Source of the DNA: Mytilus edulis
Taxonomy: Eukaryota; Mollusca; Bivalvia; Mytilida; Mytilidae
Direction of reading: 5' to 3'
Assembly: GCF_963676685.1 (NCBI RefSeq)
Contig: NC_092349.1
Coordinates: forward strand, 85,634,604 to 85,698,603
Length of the DNA: 64,000 nucleotides
The position numbers and the translations under genes were made by a program. Positions 48,288 through 60,114 of the stretch are shown piece by piece (position 1 is the first letter of the stretch; each line of letters begins with the position of its first letter). The notes below the pieces were generated by a model, which was not told the origin of the DNA, searched no databases, and saw nothing but the letters and a program-made list of their open reading frames with translations.

Positions 48288-48774
48288 GAGGGTGGTAAAG
48301 GGTTATTTTCGTGCAACGTGATCATCGTTTTTTATTTCACGTTCAACGTGTTTTTACTTTTTTATTTGACGTTCAGTCGTGCAAAACGGGTGCCTCGTTC
48401 AACGTGTTCTGCTTATTTAATTTTACGTGCATCGTGATTTTCAAAGTCTTATTTTGCGTGCTCGGTATTTTTGTAATAAAATTCAAACACTTGGCAGGGA
48501 TCGTCAGGAAATACTTTTTTTAAAGCCGTAAACCAAATATATCATAAATGTGTATACTAAATCAGGATTATCAAGTAAAACAAAGAGTTAATATAATATA
48601 TACATGATATACAAGAAGAGTTCTTAGACAGTGACTCAGTCACAAAAGGTTCACATAAAAGTATTTATTTTTCGTGCAATGTTCATTACAGAAACTATTT
48701 CACGTTCAACGTGAAATTATGTCTTATTTCACGTTTTTTTTCGTGAAAGCACCCCCCCCTCTCTTACCACCCTC
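48288..48774. mobile_element. MITE-like element, GAGGGTGGTA ends, TATAAT target duplication
   Basis: GAGGGTGGTAAAG on the left and CTTACCACCCTC on the right, 487 bp apart, both flanked by TATAAT (48282-48287 and 48775-48780), an apparent 6-bp target duplication. The inside has repeated 'cacgttcaacgtg' palindromic words. Terminal 10 bp identical to the 18201-18516 element. Confidence 0.75.
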
Positions 48775-49255
48775 TATAATGTATGTATTGCACTGAATCA
48801 TAACTTATGTTAATATACTTATACATTTATACATTTACCTTTCGTTTTCAATATTATTCCTAATCTCGTAGAAAACTTACATGAATGCTGGTGTTAAATT
48901 ATATCAGTTCAAAATTTCCACTATTACGTTCCGGTTTTGAAGTACTGTCATCATATGATCAATTTCCTGTGTGTTTCATTCTTAGTCTGGGTGCAGCATT
49001 AATATATATATATATACGCTTTCTTTCTAATTGTTACGTGGACATGGTGACATTCAAGTCATTTTAAAACTAATTATTGTTAATTCTGTGTAATATAAAT
49101 CTTTCAGTAGCAGATCAAGTCTCACAAGTTCGTTTAAAGATCTTTGAAATGTCTCCTTTTCTCAACGAACCTCAACGAACACGTCAAAGACGTTAGTCAC
49201 AAATCTAAAAATAAACTTCTATATTTAGATTTCAAAATTCCAATCGAACGGAAAT

Positions 49256-49400
49256 AAGATAAGATAAGATAAGATAAGAATTTAATTAATCTAATCAAGA
49301 ACCCATAAAGGGCATCATTTTACAACACAATATGATAGGAAAAAGCAAAACAGAAAACTAATACCATACTATAACGTTATGGACAGGATCAGAGCCTAAC
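49256..49400 (-). mobile_element. LINE 3'UTR and (CTTAT)n tail on minus strand
   Basis: On the minus strand, TGATGCCCTTTATGGGTTCT, then TTGATTAGATTAATTAAATT, runs into about five CTTAT units (49256-49280), a typical tandem-repeat retrotransposon tail. Orientation matches the broken LINE at 52345-53514, suggesting that the plus-strand LINE between them split one older copy (inference). Confidence 0.5.
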
Positions 49401-52326
49401 ACAACATGTGTTTTATATAACTATAATATCAGATCACTGTCCTATCAGTTGCTCTTTACTTACTTGCTTTCACAAATGTAAAACTATAGAGACAAAATTA
49501 GATCCTCTCCCTGGTAAATTTATTTGGGATAACAAAGCAATTGATTGTTATACTACAAACATTCAAAACTCACATGTAAAACAAAGACTAGATGAATTTG
49601 TAAATGATAAACAGATTGATTGTAATTCAGCTGTTGAAAAATTCAATGCTATTTTGTGTGATACAGCACTTTTATCCACTAAATTTGTTCAAAAGAAAAT
49701 CATGAATAGGCCTATTAAGAAAAATAAAAAACCATGGTTCTCAGACTCTTGTCATGACCTCCATACTACAGTTAAAAAGTACTGTTTACTTGTAAATAAG
49801 TTTCCAGACAATGGATCCTATAGAAAATCATTTTACTCATTCAAATCTAAATTAAGAAGAAGGTGTAAACAAGAAGAAAGAAGTTACAAGAGTCAAATCT
49901 GTGACCAAATTTCACTAAATATGAAAAAAGACCCAAAGACATTTTGGAATTTACTTAACAAATTAAGTTCTCTTTCAGAAATAAAAGAGGAAAACAATTT
50001 TGATCAAGAATTATTAATAAACTACTTTAAAAAAATGAACAGTACTTCTAATATCCAAAACAATAAATTCCATGACATAATTATTGAAAAATTAACAGCC
50101 TTAAAAAAGACACTAAATACATGCAACTCTGACAACGAATTTAATAAACACATTCAGCCAGCTGAAATTTTAAATGCAGTTAAAACACTTAAAAATGGTA
50201 AATCATCAGCTGAAGACTTAATTTCTAACGAAATGATTAAATGCGGTATGCCAGTATTATTAGAACCCCTATTAAAACTTTTTAACCTAGTATTTATGAA
50301 AGGCAGCTTCCCAAAATTATGGAACAAAAGTCTGATTACTTTAATTCATAAAAAGGGGAACAAATCTGACCCCTCTAATTATAGAGGTATCTCATTGACT
50401 TCTAATTTGGGAAAATTATTCAATAAAATTATACACACTAGACTTATGAAGTTTATTAACACCAATAATTTGATAAGTGAAAATCAGATTGGCTTCAAAG
50501 AAAAAGCTAGAACAGCAGATCATATATTCTCATTAAAGTCTATTGTAGACAAATATAAAACTAAAAAAAAGAAAATTTTTGCAGCATTTATAGATCTGCG
50601 AAAAGCCTTTGATACTGTCTGGAGGGAGGGTTTATTCTACATTCTACTCCAAAACAGACTTCCAGGCAAACTTTTTAACGTCATCCAATCAATGTATAAT
50701 GACAACAAATGCAGAATTAAATTTCAAAATGGTATTAGCCATGAATTTATATCAAATTGCGGAGTAAAACAAGGGGATGTACTTAGCCCCACTTTGTTTA
50801 ATATTTATATAAATGGCCTTGTAAATGACCTTGATCATGCAAACACTCAACCAATTATTATAGGAGATGTTAAACTAACATCATTATTATATGCAGATGA
50901 CATTATTTTATTGTCTGAAACCCAAGAAGGGCTTCAAAATGCACTAAATGAGTTAACTAAATTTTGTTCCCTATGGAAACTTGATGTTAACAAACAAAAA
51001 TCAAAAATTATAATATTCAATTCTAATGGAAAATCTCATTGTAATTATTTTAAAGTAGAAAAAGAACATCTTGAGACTGTTCAATCTATTTGTTACCTTG
51101 GAATAACTATAAATTGTTCAGGAAGTTTAAATCATTCAAAAAAAAATCTTATGGAAAAAGGAAGAAAAGCTTGGTTTAAAATTAAAAAAACAGTCTCTTT
51201 AGATAATTCTTGCAGTATGCTTGAAAAATTATTTGATACTTTAGTTGTTCCAATAACTCTTTATGGAAGTGAAGTTTGGGGTGTAAGCCAAGTGTTCAAA
51301 GATTCAGATCCATTTGAACATTTACATATTAAATTTATTAAAGAAATTTTAGGAGTACAGTGCAAAACAACAAATGTAGCCTGTTTAACTGAGACAAACA
51401 GAATCCCTTTGTACTTTAAAATTCACCTTTCAGCTATAAAATTTCTAAACCACATTGTAAACTCTCCTAACACTTTAGTCCATAAAATATATAATAATGT
51501 AGAGAAAACAAGTAAATGGGTTAACATTGTAAAAGACTGGTTAAATAAATTAGGTTTTGGTCATCTCACTTTTAATACTTTTAATTTAAAATATCACATA
51601 AATAGTATCCAACAAAGAATCTATGACCAGGCTTATCAAATTATGAATTGTTCTATCAATAAATGTGAAAAATTAAAATTCTTTTGTCATACTAAAAGAA
51701 TTAGAAAAAGGCCCCCATATATTGATATATGTAAATTCAAAACCGACCGATCAGTTTTCAGTAAATTTAAACTAAGTGCGCATTCCCTAGCAATTGAAAG
51801 AGGGCGTTATACCAACATTGAAAGAAATAAACGCATTTGCTTATCCTGTAATAGACAAGAAATTGAGGATGAATACCATTTCTTCTCAATCTGTCCATGC
51901 TATAAATCATTAAGGGATACCTATATACAAAATATTAATAAAAATCTTAATTTCAATTTTATTAAATTGCAGTCCACTATAACATTAAATCATTTGACTG
52001 TACTTTTAAATAGCAGTCTACCAGTCATTATAAAAATCACCATAAAGTATATTAATGATTGTCTTTTATTAAGAACATCTGTGTAACTTTGTTTAATATG
52101 CAACCTAATTTTTGTTTGTGTTCTTTTTTATAATTGTTCATGAACATTAACAATGTGTAAACTGTTGATATTTATAGCCTTTTTCTTCTTCGCTGTGAAT
52201 ACCACTGTCACTCTAATATAGTTATAATCAATTTAACTATTGTCAGTTTATTGTTTTAATTTTGTATGCCATAACCATTTAATGTAAATGTGTTTGTGCG
52301 AATAAAATATTGTCTATTGTATTAAA
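49401..52326 (+). mobile_element. LINE insertion (element span)
   Basis: From just before the truncated endonuclease to the probable 3' end: after the stop there is a 3'UTR of about 240 bp ending 'aataaaatattgtctattgt'. No long poly-A. Limits are estimated; no target duplication was confirmed. Confidence 0.7.
49408..52086 (+). CDS. Non-LTR retrotransposon ORF2, 5'-truncated, otherwise open
   Basis: 892-codon frame. It starts at the last part of an apurinic endonuclease domain (the SDHCPI motif at about residues 7-12; the rest is lost). The reverse transcriptase follows: FAAFIDLRKAFDTVW (about 391-405), GVKQGDVLSPTLFNIYING (about 452-470) and LLYADDIILLS (about 492-502) with the catalytic Asp pair. 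The C-terminal portion has a Cys/His motif CLSCN...DEYHFFSIC (CX2CX9HX4C, about 812-829). The ATG is fortuitous, since the element is truncated. No stop or frameshift remains, so the insertion is probably young. The order endonuclease-RT-CCHC fits the Jockey/I-like APE LINEs; clade not assigned. It is not a host gene. Confidence 0.9.
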   Translation: MFYITIISDHCPISCSLLTCFHKCKTIETKLDPLPGKFIWDNKAIDCYTTNIQNSHVKQRLDEFVNDKQIDCNSAVEKFNAILCDTALLSTKFVQKKIMNRPIKKNKKPWFSDSCHDLHTTVKKYCLLVNKFPDNGSYRKSFYSFKSKLRRRCKQEERSYKSQICDQISLNMKKDPKTFWNLLNKLSSLSEIKEENNFDQELLINYFKKMNSTSNIQNNKFHDIIIEKLTALKKTLNTCNSDNEFNKHIQPAEILNAVKTLKNGKSSAEDLISNEMIKCGMPVLLEPLLKLFNLVFMKGSFPKLWNKSLITLIHKKGNKSDPSNYRGISLTSNLGKLFNKIIHTRLMKFINTNNLISENQIGFKEKARTADHIFSLKSIVDKYKTKKKKIFAAFIDLRKAFDTVWREGLFYILLQNRLPGKLFNVIQSMYNDNKCRIKFQNGISHEFISNCGVKQGDVLSPTLFNIYINGLVNDLDHANTQPIIIGDVKLTSLLYADDIILLSETQEGLQNALNELTKFCSLWKLDVNKQKSKIIIFNSNGKSHCNYFKVEKEHLETVQSICYLGITINCSGSLNHSKKNLMEKGRKAWFKIKKTVSLDNSCSMLEKLFDTLVVPITLYGSEVWGVSQVFKDSDPFEHLHIKFIKEILGVQCKTTNVACLTETNRIPLYFKIHLSAIKFLNHIVNSPNTLVHKIYNNVEKTSKWVNIVKDWLNKLGFGHLTFNTFNLKYHINSIQQRIYDQAYQIMNCSINKCEKLKFFCHTKRIRKRPPYIDICKFKTDRSVFSKFKLSAHSLAIERGRYTNIERNKRICLSCNRQEIEDEYHFFSICPCYKSLRDTYIQNINKNLNFNFIKLQSTITLNHLTVLLNSSLPVIIKITIKYINDCLLLRTSV

Positions 52327-52344
52327 TCTTATAACAATAACATC

Positions 52345-53514
52345 AAATTACTTCATATATTTTGTTTACATCTGGATCTTATTTCTAAACCTTTAATAAT
52401 GTAATTTCCTAGGCACATGAGAGTTGGTAAATGCTCATTTGTGAACAGCCAGAAATATTTCTTATCATTAGGTAGTTCTTTAAAATTAGTACAAAGAGTG
52501 ATAACTTAACCAAATAATAATTGCCTCTGTTCATCATATGATGTACAATTTACTGTAAAATGGGTCTCATCTTCAATAGAATTTGATCCATAAGATAAGC
52601 AGTGATGACATAGACGTTGAGTTCTCTCTATGTATTTTTTACTATATCTATCTTTCTCAATTCTAAGATCATGAGCACTTATTCTCATTTTACATATAGC
52701 TCTTCTTATACTAAAATATTTAATTGATAAATAAGCCTCCTTTACAAAGTCAGTCTTGAGGTTGAAATAATTTTCTAATTTACTATTACCTTGTGAAAAG
52801 GTTTCAGATCTTTTGACCAACCAAAGTTTACATTTTACTAATTTAATTAATTTATTGAGCTTTGTATCTAAATTTTGTATATCAAGTGATTGAAGTTCAT
52901 ATTTCATAGATGAATACCAACAATTAATGTTTTCTGCATCTAAAATTTTATTTCAAACATAAGCATCATACAGTAACCCTTTGTCCATCTTGTTAAGCAT
53001 GTGTACATATTTAACCATAGATATAATGACAGAAAAATAAAGAGGAAATCTTGCAACCTCTGATAACACTGCTAAATTTGAGGCTTTCTTATTTACACCA
53101 AGAATATACTTTAAATATCTGAAATGTGATTTTTCCAAATAATTATTTATGTAGATTAATTCAAAAAGATAATCACTTTTTTTTCTTGCAATCAGCAGAG
53201 TTAATTTTAAATGAACCCCAAATTTCACTACAATATAATAAAATTGGTTTTATTGTGTGATCATATAAATGAATTGCAGTATCAATACTTGGATTACAAG
53301 CTGACATGGATTTTTGTAATTTAAATTTTGCCTTTAAGGATTTTTTGAATAGCTCTTCTTTCCCCTGTTGAAAAAGACCACTAGAAGTAAAGACTATCCC
53401 TAAATATTTACATTTATTTACTCATTCTATAGCCTCTTTATATAAATAAAATGATTCCTTCAAAAATTTTCCAGGCTTGTTAAAAATTAGAACTTTTGTT
53501 TTGGATATATCTAC
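52345..53514 (-). pseudogene. Broken LINE, RT C-terminal part, minus strand
   Basis: Conceptual pieces in order: a segment with KTKVLIFNKPGKF, an in-frame stop (TGA, about 53434), CKYLGIVFTSSGLFQQGKEE, then SEIWG, then KYILGVNKKASNLAVLSEVA (52953-53228). After a frame change comes the stretch ending in CHHCLSYGSNSIEDETHF (52506-52907), then another stop and the last residues to about 52345. It aligns by eye with the C-terminal half of the neighbouring plus-strand LINE (CYLGITIN, SEVWG, the Cys/His motif) but is clearly a different subfamily. Dead copy. Confidence 0.85.
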
Positions 53515-53565
53515 CTAGCTGTTGCAATAACTTCTGAAAAGTAAGACTTTAATGAATTACTTTTC

Positions 53566-53680
53566 AGAAGTTATGATGCTTATGTTTGTAATAAAATTTT
53601 AGATGCAGAAAACATTAATTGTTGGTATTCATCTATGAAATATGAACTTCAATCACTTGATATACAAAATTTATTAAAGT
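53566..53680 (+). repeat. Inverted duplicate of part of the broken LINE
   Basis: 'atgcagaaaacattaattgt', then 'tatgaacttcaatcacttga', is the near-exact complement of about 52870-52980. Inverted 5' segments in LINE copies are usually explained by twin priming. Just before it, 53528-53576 is a hairpin ('ataacttctgaaaagtaa' and its complement). Confidence 0.8.
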
Positions 53681-56152
53681 CACAAGAAACCTCAAAAAAC
53701 AAAAAAAATATGCAAATGTTTTTTATAACTAAATGGATAGTTTCCATTATCCAACTTATGTACATATACTTTTTTTCTGAAGAAAGTTCTTTAATTTGTC
53801 CACATTTAGAAGAAGTTGACTTATTTTTTAATTGCTTCCTTTCCAGGAACACGTACTTAATACCCATGCTTTTTGTTATTTGTTTACTATAAGGTGACAA
53901 TCGGTAAACTTCGGCTTCAAAACACGGCATCTAATGAGCAGCCATATTTGTTGAATCATAACACTTGTAACAGACAGTGAGAAAAAAAATTGACGATTAT
54001 ACGATATATTTGCGTAAAAAATGAGAAAATCGTACACAGAGGACTAAGTTTATGATATTACATGCATTGGTTCAAGAATTAGATAAACATTATTTTTCAC
54101 CACTCACTCGTTTCATATGACTTTAAATCAAATTATCGTTCGAACCGAAATATTTCAGCGGAATACTGCAGCGCAAAAAATAATAAATATAATGTTGTCT
54201 AGAATTGCAAAAGTTAATACATTGTATGACAGCTAGCTTTATAATTAAAAATTCCGCTCGGCCTGAAAGTATCTGCATGATGAATTTAATAATTTGATTA
54301 TGATTTGAACTGTCAATTTTCTACCAAATCTACATTCAGTGTGTCTCATCCAATACGAAACTGTGACCATGGAAACACCAAAATGTGTAGATTGAAAAAT
54401 TATGTTCCATCTCTTTGACCTTGTACAGCATTTTTCAATTACACACTCATCGTAATAGAAATGTAGAATTTTAATACGAAATAAGATGATCCCAGGAGTC
54501 ATATCAATACACTGCCATTTAAGAATGTTCTAATGTCTTCAATATCGTTCACAACACCACCTATAAACCATAAACGTGTGAAATCCATTTCAATTTGCTT
54601 GACATATTATTTCAAGATGCATTGAATGATATATAGGGTGAGCCTCAAGGGGGCATTCCCAGCCATTGCCGTTCGTTATCAAAAGATGGTTGTTTACTAC
54701 GGAAACCTTCGGTATTATAATATTGGTAAAAGAGGTACGAAAGATACCAGAGGGACAGTCAAACCGTTCATAAATCGAAAATAAACTGACAACGCCATGG
54801 CTAAAAATGAAAAAGACAAACAATAGAACACATGACACAACATAGACAACTAAAAATAAGCAACACGAACCCCATCAAAAACTATGGGTGATCTTAGGTG
54901 CTCCGGAAGGGTAAGCAGATCCTGCTCCACATGTGGGACCCGTCGTGTTGCTTATGTTATTACAAATCCGGTAAATAGTCTAAATCGGTAGGTCACATTC
55001 ATGAACGGGAAGGGGATTGTAGTTACTTGTAGGTAAGATTCCATGTCTTTTATATAATAATATCAATTGAGCAAAACACCTGGCAACAGTTTAAAACAAA
55101 AATACAATTACACAATCTTTGACAAGGAAAATAAAAATTGAAAGGATGGGATTCAAATATTGGTAAATTTCCTTGGAAGTCTTTAAAAATAATGATTCGA
55201 AAAAGCACCTTGTAAACTTGGTTGGGGAAAAACATTATGACCTTTATTTTTATGGATATATTAAATTACAAATGGAAATGTTAATTGTAATTGCTTGAAA
55301 GATTCTCTGATCAACATTTTTTAGAAAGCTCATTAGAAACCATATATTTGTAACCTATTGTCAAAGCTTCTATTTGGAACAGTTTCTTGTGGTCCTCAGA
55401 GAAGATGCTCTGTTCAAAAACAAAAATAACAAAAATAATGAACTCCGAGGAAAATTCTAAATGGAGCAGTCTCTTATCAAGTGGCAAAAACAAAAGCTCA
55501 AACACATACAAAAATGGAAAACAGCTGTCATATTTCTGACTAAGGCAGTTTCTTGTGTAGGAAATGGTGGATTGAATCGAGTGTTATAGCTAGCTAATAC
55601 TCGTTAATTTCCAAAAAGTCTGTTAGAATACTATTTATTGAGAAATACACATAGCAACCATATTTTTGGTTGAAAATATGACTAAATTTTGTGATTCACA
55701 TTTTAGTAAATTTACTTGACTCTCAGAAACAAAATATTTTGAAGAAAGAAACATAGCTATCATATATGTTTCAGTTTGGACACATTTTGGCAGAAACATT
55801 TATATTGAAATTTATCATGTTTAGAACTTTAGATTCCAATGTTGGTAAGTCTCCTGAAAGACTCAAAGTCCCATAGTTTTTAAAGATAAACGCATAACAA
55901 CAAAATGAAACTGTTGTATTCTTTTAGAAAAGAACCTAGCAACCATACATCCGTAGATAGTGTTCTACATCTCTGCCAAGGTCCAGCCGATCCTGAAGGT
56001 TTATGCTTACAAAGCACATGAACAAAAAGATGGCTTGACAAAAGAAGTGGTGGTTTCTGTCCAATAAACAATCTTAACTTTGTATTTAAGGAAGCACAAT
56101 ACCAAGATTTTTCATCCACAATCAGACATCTTTAAACTGATGTAATTCCACT
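53681..56152. other. Intergenic with repeat family C
   Basis: Family C copy at 54726-54915. From 55300 to 56000, several segments repeat words such as 'agcaaccatat' and 'gaacagtttcttgtgg', suggesting an old internally repeated element. No gene supported. Confidence 0.45.
54726..54915 (+). repeat. Interspersed repeat family C, second copy
   Basis: Matches 45945-46160 ('gtacgaaagataccagaggg', 'caacgccatggctaaaaatg', 'ggtgctccggaagggtaag') and continues to about 55025 with 'tccggtaaatagtctaaatc', which is also familiar from this repeat type. Confidence 0.75.
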
Positions 56153-56717
56153 CACCCTTCTTTAAATTTTATAAATGAGGTACCAAGAGAAAGAAGAAAG
56201 ATTAATCTTTCAAATTGTGATAATTCCATTATGACATAATTATTACATAATTAATTGTTATGTAATTCTTTGCTATAATGTGATGTCCACACTTGAATGA
56301 ATTTAACTTCTTTGTTATTCATAGCATCCCAAAATATTTTATGGATTCTTGCACAACACAGTTTAACTTCCAAAACTGGGTCTCAGATTTTTCCTATTGT
56401 ATTTCATTCTCTCATAAATCTTCAATGAAGTTTGCAACATCAATTCATAAGAGATCACTAAATTCAATTGGGTATAAAATTTGTTCTATTGATGTTTTTG
56501 GAAATCTGAGACACGGATTTGGAGGTCAAGCTGTGTTGTACAAGAATCCATTTTTGGGATGCTATGAAGAACAAAGATGCTAAATTCATTCAAGTGTGGA
56601 CATCACAATATAGCCAACTAATTCCATAACAATTATGTCATAATGAAATTATCACAATTTGAAAGATTAATCTTTCTTCTTTCTTTTGGTACCTCATTTA
56701 AAATATAAAGAAGGATG
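56153..56717. mobile_element. 565-bp near-palindrome (foldback MITE)
   Basis: The left arm (CACCCTTCTTTAAATTTTAT, then AAAGAAGAAAGATTAATCTT, then GATGTCCACACTTGAATGAA) is inverted on the right almost base for base; even the inner parts pair (TTCATAGCATCCCAAAATAT with TTTTTGGGATGCTATGAAGA). The turn is near 56435. The 96-codon frame inside has no recognisable product. Such long hairpins are a source of double-stranded RNA if transcribed. Confidence 0.85.
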
Positions 56718-56730
56718 AAATAAATTATGT

Positions 56731-57285
56731 CATTTCTACCTACCATGAGTTGTATCTATAGTAGAACCTTGTAACATTTGACCATTTCTACCTACCATGA
56801 GTGTTATCTATAGTAGAACCTTGTAACATTTGAACATTTCTACCTACCATGAGTTATATCTATAGTAGAACCTTGTAACATTCGATCATTTCTACCTACC
56901 ATGAGTTATATCTATAGTAGAACCTTGTAACATTTGATCATTTCTACCTACCATGAGTTATATCTATAGAAGAACCTTGTAACATTTGATCATTTCTACC
57001 TACCATGAGTGTTATCTATAGTAGAACCTTGTAACATTTGATCATTTCTACCTACCATGAGTTATTATCTATAGAAGAACCTTGTAACATTTGATCATTT
57101 CTACCTACCATGAGTGTTATCTATAGTAGAACCTTGTAACATTTGATCATTTCTACCTACCATGAGTTATATCTATAGTAGAACCTTGTAACATTTGATA
57201 ATTTCTACCTACCATGAGTATCTATAGTAGAACCTTGTAACATTTGATCATTTCTATACCTACCATGAGTGTTATCTATAGTAAT
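56731..57285. repeat. 52-bp minisatellite, about 10-11 copies
   Basis: Units of 'atttctacctaccatgagtt', 'atatctatagtagaaccttg', 'taacatttgatc'. Small indels ('gagtgttatc', 'gagttattatc', 'gagtatc') distinguish copies. The array abuts the right side of the 565-bp palindrome. Confidence 0.95.
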
Positions 57286-57834
57286 TAGGAAGCATTCCTC
57301 AGTTGCATGATATTTTCCTTGCTTTTAATTAAGATAACTGATAATCAACTTTTACATGGTGTTCCTTGTTAATTATCTATACAATTAAACGAGAAGACCT
57401 CATTTTGTGTGTCGCTTCTCTTCTTTCCACAAAAAATTAATCAACACGCTTCTGTGTCCTAGGTACAGTGCATAGTCGCATTTGTCATCCATTCAAATGA
57501 TTATTCAGATTGAGTTATTTTGGGAGAAAAACAAGAAAAAAGGCATCCGGATATTGTCCAATCATTGGACGAAATTTTAAGTCGGATTAGACTTCCGGTT
57601 TGCGTTTTTCTGTATATTTTGAACATACATATACTACGAATAAAGTGTTTTTTTCAGAATTCTATCTGCTATCATTTTCAAGTTTACTATCCACAGTGGT
57701 CACAAAGTTTATTAAATAGAGAGGGTCTGTATACTATACATATCAATGACCACCATGGATTGATTAGTAAACTTAGAATTGAGAGTAAATACACTTTATT
57801 CATATAGTAATGATTGCAAAAAAAAGAAGATGTA

Positions 57835-58015
57835 GTATGATTGCCATGTTGAGACAACTCTCCACAAGAGACCACAATGACACAGAAATTAACAACTATA
57901 GGTCACCAGACGGCCTTCAACAACGAGCAAAACCCATACTGCATACTCAGCTTTAAAAGGCCCCAAAATGACAATATAAAACAATTCAATCGAGAAAACT
58001 TATTTATGTACAAAC
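57835..58015 (+). repeat. Interspersed repeat family A, long copy
   Basis: 'tgattgccatgttgagacaa', 'caactataggtcaccagacg', 'ggccttcaacaacgagcaaa'. The longest copy of the family in this window. Confidence 0.75.
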
Positions 58016-58019
58016 AAGA

Positions 58020-58490
58020 ATGTGTCCACAGTACACGGATGCCCCACTCTCACTATCATTTTCTATGCTTAGTGGACCGTGCAATTGGAATAAATTCTCT
58101 AATTTGGCAGTAAAATCAGAATGATCTTATCAAAGGGAACATGTATACTAAGTTTCAAGTTGATTGGACTTCTACTTTATCAAAAACTACCTTGACCAAA
58201 AACTTTAACCTGAAATTTGCACTATCATTTTCTATGTTCAGTGAACCGTAAAATTGGGGTCAAAACTATAATTTGGCATTTAAATTAGAAAGATCATATC
58301 ATAGGGCACATGTATACTAAGTTTCAAGTTGATTGGACTTCAACTTCATCAAAAACTACCTTGACCAAAAACTTTAACCTGAAGCGGGACAGACGGACGA
58401 ACGAACGAACGAACGGACGGACGGACGGATGAACGAACGGACGCACAGACCAGAAAACATCATGCCCCTCTACTATCGTAGGTGGGGCAT
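58020..58490 (+). repeat. Composite repeat ending in ACGAACGGACGG tract
   Basis: Two halves of about 170 bp share 'atcattttctatg', 'tatactaagtttcaagttga' and 'aaaaactaccttgaccaaaa'. They end in an imperfect (GAACGGAC)n tract (58386-58442) and 'gtaggtggggcataaaaa'. Similar terminal tracts occur at 37156 and 41655. Confidence 0.7.
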
Positions 58491-60114
58491 AAAAATGAAC
58501 GAAAAACAAATATGTAACACATAAACAAACGATCACCACTGAATTACAGGCTCCTTTCTTAAATGTTAATAACATACTACATTTTGTAAATGTATGATTA
58601 TATTGAAATTGATAGAAAACCAAATATTGGGATTTTTGGAAATAAAGGAGGAGGGATAAAAAAAACCCAACATTTTCCTATCTCCAATAACCTATGATAC
58701 TTTTGCTGAAATTCTCCAGTCATTCAATATTTTACAAAATTCTTCCAACAACACTTTACTTACTTTAAACTACACTCTGAATGCCCGCAATTTCGTCGGT
58801 GTGTTCTAGTTCATATTGAAATTAAAAATAAGAGAAAAATATTTTTATTTTACAATCAAACAAAGGACATGGTTTAACAAAATAATAGTAAATAATAAAT
58901 AAACAATGCAAGTATAACTGGCAATAACAACTTGAAAAGGATTTCTGACTGAATGTGTAATCACTTACAAGTTATTTGAAAAAGTTTAATTTCAGCCTCT
59001 TTCATTTGGAGGAAGCAGGATAAAATGTAAAACTGCCTGTGAAATACAGCCTATTACAGTAAATCAGGTTATTTGGTTGGAGTGTTATTTCTGTGCTTTT
59101 ACCCAAAAACAATTGGTTATCAGTTTATCCAAAACTCTGTCTGACAAACAAAATGTCAGAAAAAAAATCATTCAGTCAGATAATTTTTTTTAGATTTTTG
59201 ATGACAATAAGAAAAGGTTGAATTCTTTTTTAATCAGACAAACCCTAAAACAGTTTGGCACAGACTGCCGTCGGTTTAGTTTGGGTACATGTATATTAAA
59301 TTTGGCACTTGTGGAAAGTCTTAAATTTATCAGCTCTTATTTTAAAATTCATTTGTCATGTTTGTAAATGGATATTACCAATGGCTTTGGTTAAGTCAAT
59401 ATTAGACATTATGACCATACATAATTTTTCATCACAAAATTACAATTTTTTTTACTAAAAACAGCAAAATATCTATGAATGTCTGGTACTTTAGTAGAAG
59501 CCACATTGAGATTAAAAATAGGTCTCTGGAATGGGACTCAGTTGTAACTAATCAATATACATCATAAAACAATATTCACAAAGTAACAACCCAATTTTAT
59601 TAAAACATTATTCAAGTTATTACCATCACATCGAACTGAGGACATAAAATAAGAAAATCAAAGGGACATAACTCATCTTTTCAGATGTAATGTTTAGGTG
59701 TTATGAATCAAAAATAATATTTGTAACTTTTAAAGCCAAACAAATCTTTCATGTTACAATATGAAAACAGAGATAATGATTTCCAGGAGAATACCACCAA
59801 AATATTGATTCTGTAAAAATTAAAAATGGGCTGTTTAAAATGTTTGTAAAATGAAAGATAATTTAAAAAAAAAAAGAGTGAATAAAATACAAGATCCTAA
59901 TGAGTTTTTTATATTTTAATTCAATATTTGTCTTACGATGAGTATTTTTTGGTGTCTATTTCACCATGGTTAGTTCCCTTTACAATGGAAGAATGGTTCA
60001 GTCTTACCAATAAAATAAATGCATAGATAAAATGTCACACAGCTCTCTGATGATTCAATACATTTTATTTCTTGTAAATATTTTTCCAACCTTCAATATG
60101 AAGATTTGATATAT

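Larger units (their letters stand above)
45676..49400. other. Region upstream of the CARD/STAND gene
   Basis: Would contain the promoter and any missing first exon; neither could be placed. Holds family C (45945-46160), two palindromes, a TIR element and a LINE tail described separately. 47700-48250 shows nothing recognisable. Confidence 0.4.
57286..60114. other. Intergenic; repeats and 3' flank of the coiled-coil gene
   Basis: 57490-57610 is comparatively CpG-rich with a CCAAT word, but no gene start could be confirmed. Family A copy at 57835-58015, composite repeat at 58020-58490. 58500-60060 is AT-rich without features. Confidence 0.4.

Noticed and set aside
56293-56583. 96-codon plus-strand frame
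   Set aside because: Falls within the 565-bp palindrome; the translation has no recognisable domain.
57520-57807. 95-codon plus-strand frame beginning GEKQEKRHPDIVQSLD
   Set aside because: The first part looks somewhat protein-like and the area is CpG-richer, but there is no second exon, domain or transcript signal to support a gene.
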